33,719 nt of DNA from Paracoccus shanxieyensis (GTDB taxonomy: Bacteria; Pseudomonadota; Alphaproteobacteria; Rhodobacterales; Rhodobacteraceae): positions 1-33,719 of the forward strand of contig NZ_WMII01000028.1 in NCBI RefSeq assembly GCF_009711265.1, given 5' to 3'. The position numbers were made by a program, and so were the translations under genes. Positions 23,831-30,470 of this stretch are shown here, in pieces (position 1 is the first letter of the stretch; every line of letters begins with the position of its first letter). The notes beneath the pieces were generated by a model. The model saw nothing but the letters and a program-made list of their open reading frames with translations, was not told the origin of the DNA and did no database searches.

Positions 23831-25504
23831 TCAGAAACTCTGCCCGGCCAGCCGCGCGGTCTCTTCCGCGATGGGACCAAGGGCGAGGACAGGGAAGAAG
23901 GTCAGCGCGCCGAGGATCAGCACGGTGAGGATGAGAAGCGTCACGAACAGCGGCCCGTCCGTTGGAAAGGTGCCTGAGGTGACAGGGGCCTGTGGCTTGC
24001 GCACCATCGACCCGGCAATGGCCAGCATCGGGATGATGATGGCATAGCGCCCCAACAGCATGATGATCCCAAGTGCCGTCGTGTGCCATTGCAGCGCCGC
24101 GCCCCAGCCGCCGAAGGCGCTGCCGTTGTTCCCGGTGGCCGACGAATAGGCATAGAGGATCTCGCTCATCCCGTGCGGCCCGGGCTCCTGCACCGCCGCC
24201 AGCGCCGCAGACACCGTGGCCGCCACAGCCCCGCCCACCAGGATGCCCAAGGGCATCGACAGGAAGGCCAGTACCGCCAGCGTCACCTCGCGCCCCTCGA
24301 TCTTGCGGCCGAGGTATTCGGGCGTCCGCCCCACCATCAGCCCGGCCAGGAACACGGCGAGGACGACGTAGAGGAGCATCCCGTAGAGCCCCGCGCCGAC
24401 CCCGCCGAAGATCACCTCGCCGATCTGCATAAAGACCAGCATCACCAGCCCCGAGAGCGGCATGAACGAGTCGTGCATCGCGTTGACCGATCCGTTCGAC
24501 GCGGCGGTGGTCTGGGCCGCCCAGAGCGCCGACAGCATCGCGCCAAACCGCTGTTCCTTGCCCTCCATGTTCGCGCCTAGCCCTAGGGCGGGGTTCCCCG
24601 CAACTTCGTAGGCATGGATCACCGCAAGGCCTGCCACGAACATCACCGCCATGGCGGCAAAGATCGCCCATCCTTGCCGCCGGTCCCCGGCCATGCGGCC
24701 GAACAGGAAACAGAAGGCCACCGGGATCAGCAGGATCGACAGGCTCTGCGCCATGTTCGACGAAATCGTCGGGTTTTCGAACGGATGCGCCGAGTTTACG
24801 CCAAAGAAGCCGCCGCCATTGGTGCCAAGCTGCTTGATCGCGATCTGCGCTGCGGCGGGGCCGCGTGCGATGACCTGCTCCTGGCCCTCGATTCCTGTTG
24901 CAACCACTGCGCCCTGCAACGTCTGCGGCACGCCCTGCCACGCAAGGAACAGCGCCAGCACCACCGATAGGGGCAGGAGGATCCACAGGACCGACCGGGT
25001 CAGGTCCACCCAGAAGTTGCCAAGCGTCGCCCCCTTGGGCGCCACAAAGCCCCGGATCACCGCCACTGCCACTGCCATGCCTGTGCCAGCACTGACGAAG
25101 TTCTGCACCGTCAGCCCGGCCATCTGGCTGAGATAGCTCAGCTGCGCTTCGCCCGAATAGGCCTGCCAGTTGGTGTTGGTGACAAAGCTGACAGCGGTGT
25201 TGAAGGCGAGGTCGGGCGCCATGCCGCCGATGCCGTCGGGGTTCAGCGGCAGCGTGCCCTGCGCCCTGAGCAGGACGTAGAGCACGACAAAACATGTTGC
25301 GTTGAAGGCTAAGACAGCCAGCGCATAGGCCCCCCAGCCCATGCCTCGGTCGGGCGCGGCGCCGCTCAGGCGCAACAGCGCCGCCTCGGTCCGCAGCAGC
25401 GCCGAAGGCAGGCTTCCGGAATAGACGCGCGCCATCCAGATCGCGAGCATCCAGGCCAGACCCACAAGCGCGGCGAAGTAAGCAAAGTAGGAAAGCAGGG
25501 TCAT
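23831..25504 (-). CDS. kdpA: Potassium-transporting ATPase channel subunit KdpA
   Basis: This is a 557-residue membrane protein of the potassium transporter superfamily with ten or so hydrophobic helices. The selectivity-filter-like loops are visible: TNTNWQAYSGE, a second at QLGTNGGGFFGVNSAHPFENP, a third at NGSVNAMHDSF and a fourth at SATGNNGSAFGG. KdpA selects and conducts potassium, coupled to ATP hydrolysis by KdpB. The length equals that of E. coli KdpA (557). The start ATG at 25504 is 12 bp after the kdpF stop. Confidence 0.96.
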   Translation of the reverse strand: MTLLSYFAYFAALVGLAWMLAIWMARVYSGSLPSALLRTEAALLRLSGAAPDRGMGWGAYALAVLAFNATCFVVLYVLLRAQGTLPLNPDGIGGMAPDLAFNTAVSFVTNTNWQAYSGEAQLSYLSQMAGLTVQNFVSAGTGMAVAVAVIRGFVAPKGATLGNFWVDLTRSVLWILLPLSVVLALFLAWQGVPQTLQGAVVATGIEGQEQVIARGPAAAQIAIKQLGTNGGGFFGVNSAHPFENPTISSNMAQSLSILLIPVAFCFLFGRMAGDRRQGWAIFAAMAVMFVAGLAVIHAYEVAGNPALGLGANMEGKEQRFGAMLSALWAAQTTAASNGSVNAMHDSFMPLSGLVMLVFMQIGEVIFGGVGAGLYGMLLYVVLAVFLAGLMVGRTPEYLGRKIEGREVTLAVLAFLSMPLGILVGGAVAATVSAALAAVQEPGPHGMSEILYAYSSATGNNGSAFGGWGAALQWHTTALGIIMLLGRYAIIIPMLAIAGSMVRKPQAPVTSGTFPTDGPLFVTLLILTVLILGALTFFPVLALGPIAEETARLAGQSF

Positions 25505-25516
25505 GATGCGGCACCC

Positions 25517-25603
25517 CTAGAACCGGTCGGGCCGCAGCAGCGCCGCGCCAAGATAGACGAACAGGCCCGCTGCTACGGCGAGCCCTACGATCAGATCGAA
25601 CAT
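25517..25603 (-). CDS. kdpF: Small Kdp subunit KdpF
   Basis: This is a 28-residue hydrophobic peptide (MFDLIVGLAVAAGLFVYLGA, then ALLRPDRF) forming one transmembrane helix. The ending LLRPDRF is the KdpF signature (YLLVALLRPERF in many bacteria). KdpF stabilises the KdpABC complex by sitting at the KdpA lipid face. It lies 12 bp upstream of kdpA and 10 bp downstream of another micro-ORF. Confidence 0.9.
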   Translation of the reverse strand: MFDLIVGLAVAAGLFVYLGAALLRPDRF

Positions 25604-25613
25604 GATGCCGCCC

Positions 25614-25697
25614 TCACAACCGCTCGGCGGCACGGATGCCGAAGGCGAAAGCCGCGAAAACAGCGAGGCCGAGAACGATGTAGAGAAGGTCCAGCAT
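25614..25697 (-). CDS. 27-residue membrane micro-ORF upstream of kdpF
   Basis: This micro-ORF reads MLDLLYIVLGLAVFAAFAFG and ends IRAAERL. It has a good ribosome site (AGGGAG, 7 bases before the ATG) and forms one predicted transmembrane helix. It is 10 bp upstream of kdpF and in the same operon. The ending (AAERL) recalls tiny proteins ending in CDRL that I have seen ahead of kdpF in other alphaproteobacteria. It could be an additional small subunit or regulator of the Kdp complex, or a leader peptide. The coding signal is short, so confidence is moderate. Confidence 0.6.
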   Translation of the reverse strand: MLDLLYIVLGLAVFAAFAFGIRAAERL

Positions 25698-25741
25698 TGC
25701 AAGGCTCCCTAGGTTGCTGTGCCGGACACTGCAGTAGCGCT

Positions 25742-25792
25742 GCGTAAAGGCTCCATGCGAGATCGTGCCGGATCGCGTAAGGAACGTGTAAA
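25742..25792 (-). promoter_or_regulatory. Three phased heptamers upstream of kdp, candidate KdpE sites
   Basis: Three similar heptamers occur on the + strand: GCGTAAA (25742-25748), GCGTAAG (25775-25781) and GTGTAAA (25786-25792). Their start-to-start distances are 33 and 11 bp, whole multiples of 11. On the operon strand they read TTTACGC, CTTACGC and TTTACAC. OmpR-class regulators such as KdpE bind direct repeats spaced one helical turn, and E. coli KdpE sites also contain a TTTACA element. Position 45-95 bp before the first micro-ORF fits a promoter-activator region. Direct observation for the repeats, inference for the role. Confidence 0.45.
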
Positions 25793-25806
25793 GCGAGCCA
25801 TCTCAG

Positions 25807-26690
25807 TGTCCGACTCGAAACTCATTCAACGATAGCAGAACCTTGCGAGGCGCCTGGTTGTGAGGCGGATGTGGGCGACGTTGATCCATGCTTCAGCGGA
25901 GGCGACGGATTTCTCCCAGTCCTTTGCCAGACGGCGGCAGCGCCCGAGCCAGGCGAAGGTGCGTTCGACCACCCATCGGCGCGGGAGGACCTCGAAGCCC
26001 TTCGCCGTGTCGGAGCGCTTGACGATCTGCAGCGTCCAGTCGCCGATCCTGTCGAGGGCGCCGCGCAGTTTCGGCCCGGCATAGCCGCCGTCCGCGAAGA
26101 CATGCCTGAGCCAGGGACAGGAATGACGGATGGATTTCAGGACCGCGGGCGCGCCGTCGCGATCCTGGATGTCGGCGGCATGGACCACCAGCCCGAACAG
26201 CAGCCCGATGGTGTCGACGACGATGTGGCGCTTGCGTCCCTTGACCTTCTTGCCCGCGTCGAAGCCGCAAACCCCTCCGCTTTCGGTGGTCTTCACGCTC
26301 TGGCTGTCGATCACCCCGGCGCTCGGACTGGCCTCGCGCCCCTCCAGTTCCCGCGTCTCCATGGCGAGCGCAAAGCGGATCGTCTGCAGCAGGCCGCTGT
26401 CGCGCCAGTCGTAGAAATACCGCTGCACGGTCGAATAGGGCGGGAAGTCCTTCGGCAACTGGACCCATTGGCAGCCGGTCGTCGCAATGTAGAGGATCGC
26501 GTTCATCACCTCCCGCAGATCGGTCGTGCGCGGACGCCCTAGCCGGCGCGCCGGCGGCATGAAGGGCGCAACCAGCACCCATTCCCGATCCGTCATGTCG
26601 CTTGCATAGCGCGCTCCAGCCCGCCGATACTCCCGGCGAGCGGCTTCAGTCCAGGGCATGCGTGGCTCCGTTCAGTCTGGCGACCGGACA
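25807..26690 (-). mobile_element. IS5-family insertion sequence
   Basis: A complete transposase gene lies between two imperfect inverted ends that both begin TGTCCG when read inward (25807 rightward and 26690 leftward). The length of about 884 bp fits the smaller IS5 subgroups. No clean target duplication was found, so the exact ends may be off by a few bases. The element lies between the kdp control region and the restriction island. Confidence 0.65.
25826..26659 (-). CDS. IS5-family transposase (DDE)
   Basis: This 277-residue transposase reads as an intact frame. The N-terminal region has MTDREWVLVAPFMPPARRLGRPR and NAILYIATTGCQWVQLPKDFPP, the IS5-type N-terminal domain. The DDE residues are the Asp in GVIDSQSVKTTE, the Asp in VFADGGYAGPKL and the Glu in RWVVERTFAWLGRCRRLAKD. 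The line KKVKGRKRHIVVDTIGL is typical of IS5 family members. The start ATG at 26659 leaves about 30 bp to the right end of the element. It seems intact and may still be active. Confidence 0.92.
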   Translation of the reverse strand: MPWTEAARREYRRAGARYASDMTDREWVLVAPFMPPARRLGRPRTTDLREVMNAILYIATTGCQWVQLPKDFPPYSTVQRYFYDWRDSGLLQTIRFALAMETRELEGREASPSAGVIDSQSVKTTESGGVCGFDAGKKVKGRKRHIVVDTIGLLFGLVVHAADIQDRDGAPAVLKSIRHSCPWLRHVFADGGYAGPKLRGALDRIGDWTLQIVKRSDTAKGFEVLPRRWVVERTFAWLGRCRRLAKDWEKSVASAEAWINVAHIRLTTRRLARFCYR

Positions 26691-27149
26691 GAACCACAAC
26701 CAGCTGAAACCGCTCAACTCTTTTCGAGTTGGGCTCTCAGGCTCTCACGGGCTGGCTCTTGCCGTATCTGAACTCGTCAACGACGACGCGGTCCTGCGGA
26801 AGCTGGCCGAGAAGGAGGGCTCTGGAAGTGGAGAAGGTTCGACGTCAGACCCGCGCCCTCCGCCACTTACCCCCGCGAAAGCGTTCTCCCGATCCGGCTG
26901 CGGCCGGATTTTTCCGTTGTTTTCGAGGGTTATGCGGGAGGGGCTGAGCACCGGCGGCGGCGCCAAGCGGCCCGGAAGCGTTCTCTCCGGGTCGATATTC
27001 TCCGGACCTGTTGACTGCGCGGATTTGGTAAAGTTCTGCAAGCCATTGGCAGGGATTGTTTATTTCAGGTTCAGGCTGAGCACTTCGACGAGAGGGGCGT
27101 TTGCGGGATGGAACCGGGGTCGAACCATAATCGAGGCGAGGCGCCGGGC
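26691..27149. other. Gene-poor interval between IS5 element and defence locus
   Basis: No convincing gene is seen in about 460 bp. Several open frames exist on both strands but are Arg/Pro/Ser-rich and start in unlikely places. One terminator-like hairpin is present near 26892. The stretch around 27000-27080 is less GC-rich than its surroundings. No complete tRNA was found. Confidence 0.5.
26892..26913 (+). terminator. Rho-independent terminator-like hairpin
   Basis: The bases ATCCGGC-TGCG-GCCGGAT form a perfect 7 bp stem with a 4-base loop, followed by a run of five T (26909-26913) on the + strand. It would stop rightward transcription. No rightward gene is visible just upstream, so it may be a relic. 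Confidence 0.55.
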
Positions 27150-27737
27150 TCAGGCGGTCGGTCCAAGGCGGAAAGCGGGCTTGGCCAGCATTCTGACGGC
27201 GAGGCCGATGGCGAAGATGGCGTCGTGGCGAACGACGTCGGCGGCCTGCTGGCCGGTGTCGAGCGAGCGGCGGTCGAGGTTGCCGGCATCATCGACGTGC
27301 CGGAAGTGGGACAGCGGGTTGCGCAGGCCCATCAGCCTTTGCAGGTCGGTCACGTCCAGATCGGAGATCACGTCCCGCTCGCGGCAGCGGCGCAGGGTTT
27401 CACGAAAGGAGATCCGGTTGAGGATGTCGTCAATCAGAAGGCCGCCGTGCAACCAGGCCGCCAGTAGATGCTCGACCAGCCCCTGGCACAGCAGGATTGT
27501 GGCGGCGAAGTTGCCGTGGACGTAGGACGAGCGTGCCTCGATCCAGGCAAAGTGGGCGGCCTGGCCGCCGAAGATCATCGTGCCGTTCGGGCCGAGATCG
27601 CGGCTGAAATCGGTCAGCATGCGATAGCGCGAGACCTTGCCGTGCAGGTCGTCGTGCATCTCGGCCAGCAGATGGCGGGCGAAGTCCAGATCGGTCAGGT
27701 CAGACAGCAGATCGGGCTGGTCACCGCCGCCGGTCAT
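27150..27737 (-). CDS. HEPN-like protein coupled to hsdS
   Basis: This 195-residue protein has no recognised close family. It is largely helical. A run at residues 127-146 (LDVTDLQRLMGLRNPLSHFR) contains R139-N-P-L-S-H144, which fits the Rx4-6H active-site motif of HEPN ribonucleases, including the Asn after the Arg. Another helix (NFAATILLCQGLVEHLLAAW) resembles the first long HEPN helix. The ATG overlaps the hsdS stop (ATGA), so it is the last gene of the restriction operon. It may be an RNase acting when restriction fails, like PrrC beside PrrI, or a structural HEPN fold without activity. Function is inferred only. Confidence 0.55.
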   Translation of the reverse strand: MTGGGDQPDLLSDLTDLDFARHLLAEMHDDLHGKVSRYRMLTDFSRDLGPNGTMIFGGQAAHFAWIEARSSYVHGNFAATILLCQGLVEHLLAAWLHGGLLIDDILNRISFRETLRRCRERDVISDLDVTDLQRLMGLRNPLSHFRHVDDAGNLDRRSLDTGQQAADVVRHDAIFAIGLAVRMLAKPAFRLGPTA

Positions 27738-28888
27738 GCGGCCCTGTCCCCGGCGCCGAAGACCTGATGCAGAAGCGCGGGGATCAGGGCGTCGGTGTCG
27801 CGGGCCGATGCGGCGCGGATGTCGCGGATTTGGCGAGCCTTGGCCTGAAGGCGGTCGAACCAGCGTTGGGTTTCAAGCGGCGGCAGAGGGACTTCGATGG
27901 TTTCAAGTTTCTTCAGACCTAGGGTCCGGTTGCGGCCTGCCCCGCCGGGTGAGGCTTCGCCAAGGCGCTGCAGCCCCTCTGGCGTCTGGAAATAGAACAG
28001 CAGAAAGTCTGCGGTTGCTGTCGCGGGTTCGGGCACGCAGGTCAGGAAGCGATGCGAGCCAACGCGGCCAGTATCAGCGGGTTGCGCGATGGCGACGGCA
28101 CCTTCCCATGCGAACACTATGTTGAACAGCAGATCGCCGGGTGCGATCTCGAACAGCTTCTTTGTGCCAACCTCTGAACCCGGCAGCACCGGCTTGTGGA
28201 AGGTGCCGCGGCCGAAGGAGCGGACGCCGAGTTCGGGATAGGCGCCGTCCGGCTCGATCTCGACCGGGCGGCGGATCAGGGGGGCGACTTCGGCCATGGG
28301 GCGGCGGGGGGCGGCGTCGATGCAGCGGGCGAAAGCCTTAGCCAGCATCGCCTGCAGGTCGGCCTCCATCGCGGCGGCGGCCTCTGCCCGCGCCCTGACC
28401 AGCCCCGCAACCCGATCCAGCCGCGCCACGATGCGCTGCTGCTCGGCGAGGGGTGGGAGGGGGATTTGGATTTCGAGAAACTTTGCGGGGCGCAATCGGT
28501 TTTGTCCGCTCGTTCCGCGTGAAAAGCTGTCGCACTGATCCCACAAGTCTTTCGTGAGGGTGAAAAGTCGAAACCAATCTGGCAGAAGGCGGGCGTTGTT
28601 TGTCTGGAAGGTCGGGAACTCGGATGACCCGAACGTTCCGTGAAGATCTGGACCCACCACGGCCACGCTTCCATTGCGCGCCCATATTTTGTTGACCACT
28701 ATGTCGCCGGTTTCAACACGATAGAGCGTTGCGTATTTGGTCTCCGACCCATCAATTGTTTCGCGTTCATAGGCCCCTTGACCCCAAAGGCGCACTCCGA
28801 GCAATCGGTAGTCGGTTCCAGTGACTGGCGGTTCACCACGAGATACCTGCTCGGCGACCTCCCCCAGCCGGACCAAAGGCCAGCCCAT
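27734..28888 (-). CDS. hsdS: Type I restriction specificity subunit HsdS
   Basis: This 384-residue subunit has two target-recognition halves. Each half ends in a conserved segment: FLEIQIPLPPLAEQQRIVARL near 137-157 and KKLETIEVPLPPLETQRWFDRL near 328-349, followed by coiled-coil spacers. These place DNA recognition on two half-sites. It directs methylation and cutting by HsdM and HsdR. The ATG at 28888 overlaps the hsdM stop (TGATG); a GTG one codon upstream is an alternative. It overlaps the HEPN-like gene downstream. Confidence 0.92.
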   Translation of the reverse strand: MGWPLVRLGEVAEQVSRGEPPVTGTDYRLLGVRLWGQGAYERETIDGSETKYATLYRVETGDIVVNKIWARNGSVAVVGPDLHGTFGSSEFPTFQTNNARLLPDWFRLFTLTKDLWDQCDSFSRGTSGQNRLRPAKFLEIQIPLPPLAEQQRIVARLDRVAGLVRARAEAAAAMEADLQAMLAKAFARCIDAAPRRPMAEVAPLIRRPVEIEPDGAYPELGVRSFGRGTFHKPVLPGSEVGTKKLFEIAPGDLLFNIVFAWEGAVAIAQPADTGRVGSHRFLTCVPEPATATADFLLFYFQTPEGLQRLGEASPGGAGRNRTLGLKKLETIEVPLPPLETQRWFDRLQAKARQIRDIRAASARDTDALIPALLHQVFGAGDRAA

Positions 28889-30453
28889 CACAGCCCCTCC
28901 GCCAGTTCAGCGCGGATGTCGTCCATGATCGCGATGATCTCGCGCTCGCGGGCGGTGATCGCCTCGACGATCTCAAGGGGCTGGCGGTGATCCTCAACCT
29001 CAAGCGCATGGGGGTTCTTGAGGTCGAGGTTGCAGGCAATGACGCGGCCATCGGCATCGCGCTGGATCAGCGATTGCCCGTCTACCTTCCAAGCGCGTTC
29101 GCCCTCCTGCCGGTCCTGCCACCAGTCAAGGCATGGCGCGAACTCCTCCCAGGCCATGGGAGCGGTCTTGGAGTATTTCTTGCGGCCTTCTGGGCGGGGC
29201 ATCTCGTAATACCAGATGTCGCGGGTGGGGCCGGTGGTATCGAAGAAGATCAGGTTGGCCGGGATGTCGGTATAAGGGGCGAAGACGCCCTCGCAGAGGC
29301 GCACGACGGTGTGCAGGTTGAACTGCTGCAACAGGTCGGCCTTGATGCGCGCGCCGATGCCGTCGCCGAACAGCGTGCCATGGGGCACGACAACAGCGGC
29401 GCGGCCACGCCCGGCGCGCTTCAGCCGCCGCATGATGAGTTGCAGGAACAGCAACGCAGTTTCGGCGGTACGCCGGTCCTCGGGGAAGTTGGTGAGGATC
29501 CCGGCCTCTTCCTCGCCGCCGAAGGGCGGGTTGGTGAGGATGACGTTCACGCGCTCGGCCTCGCCGATTTCATTCAGGCGAAAGCGCAGGGCATTGCCCG
29601 GGTCGATCTTGGGCGCGTGCATCCCGTGCAGAAGCAGGTTCAGCTGCGCCAGCAGGAAGGGTAGCGACTTGGCCTCGCCGCCCATGACGCTGCGGTCTTG
29701 CAGGATGCGGCGTTTTTCGACGGTGTCAGCCTGCCGTTCGAGATGCAGGAAGGATTCGGTCAGGAAGCCGGCGGTGCCGCAGGCCGGGTCGAGGATGGTC
29801 TCGCCAAGCTGCGGATCGGTGACAGCAACCATGAAGCGCACGACGGGGCGCGGAGTGTAGAACTCGCCCGAGTCGCCGGCGGCATCGCGCATTTCGCGCA
29901 GCAGGGTCTCGTAAAGGCGGCCGAGGGTGTGAACCTCCTCGGAGGAATCGAAATGGATGCCGTCGATCAGGTTCACCACGTCGCGCAGCAAGTAGCCGCT
30001 TTCCATGCGGTTGGTGAAACCCTGAAAGACGGTGGCGATCACGTCGCGGCGTTCTCGGCGGCCGTTGTCTCCGCGCAGCGCGCGCAGATAGGCGAACAGC
30101 CCGGCGCCCCTGGTGCCGTCGGGGCGTTCGGCCTTTTCCGCGGTCAGGAAGGCCAGAAGGTCGGGGCCGGTGATGCCGTCCGCCTGGGCCGCCCAGTCGC
30201 GCCAGCGGTAAGGGGCTTCGATGATCGGGCGATAATCCGTGCCGGCCAGTTCGGCGCGTTCCTCCTCGATCCGCTCCATGTCGTCGAGGAATTTCAGGAA
30301 CATGATCCAGGTCAGCATCGGCAGGCGATCGAGATCACCGTTCAGCCCCTTGTCCTTGCGCATGATCTTGCGGGCGGACTTGATGATGCTGTCGAGACGC
30401 TGGGCGGTGGTCAGTTGCTTGGGCGCAGCCTTCTTGCGGGCGGGTTTGGCCAT
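28888..30453 (-). CDS. hsdM: Type I restriction methyltransferase HsdM
   Basis: This 521-residue adenine-N6 methyltransferase has an N-terminal HsdM helical domain (AQRLDSIIKSARKIMRKDKG) followed by the catalytic fold. Motif I is DPACGTAGFL (222-231) and motif IV is NPPFGG (308-313), the signature of N6-adenine methylation. GEFYTPRPVVRFMV at about 196-209 is typical for type I M subunits. Near the N-terminus the Lys/Ala-rich tail (AKPARKKAAPKQ) is unusual but harmless. It is 17 bp downstream of hsdR and overlaps hsdS. Confidence 0.95.
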   Translation of the reverse strand: MAKPARKKAAPKQLTTAQRLDSIIKSARKIMRKDKGLNGDLDRLPMLTWIMFLKFLDDMERIEEERAELAGTDYRPIIEAPYRWRDWAAQADGITGPDLLAFLTAEKAERPDGTRGAGLFAYLRALRGDNGRRERRDVIATVFQGFTNRMESGYLLRDVVNLIDGIHFDSSEEVHTLGRLYETLLREMRDAAGDSGEFYTPRPVVRFMVAVTDPQLGETILDPACGTAGFLTESFLHLERQADTVEKRRILQDRSVMGGEAKSLPFLLAQLNLLLHGMHAPKIDPGNALRFRLNEIGEAERVNVILTNPPFGGEEEAGILTNFPEDRRTAETALLFLQLIMRRLKRAGRGRAAVVVPHGTLFGDGIGARIKADLLQQFNLHTVVRLCEGVFAPYTDIPANLIFFDTTGPTRDIWYYEMPRPEGRKKYSKTAPMAWEEFAPCLDWWQDRQEGERAWKVDGQSLIQRDADGRVIACNLDLKNPHALEVEDHRQPLEIVEAITAREREIIAIMDDIRAELAEGL

Positions 30454-30470
30454 TGGGGAAGTCCTTCAAG

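Noticed and set aside
23790..25514. Alternative minus frame of 574 residues across kdpA
   Set aside because: KdpA in the neighbouring frame has all filter motifs and the family length. This one is a frame shadow.
27090..27140. Possible tRNA T-arm like GGTTCGACCCC on the minus strand
   Set aside because: No acceptor stem, anticodon arm or D-arm could be fitted around it.
27071..27292. Minus-strand ORF of 73 residues past the end of the HEPN-like gene
   Set aside because: It is Pro/Ser/Thr-rich and overlaps the HEPN-like gene in another frame. No ribosome site or motif.
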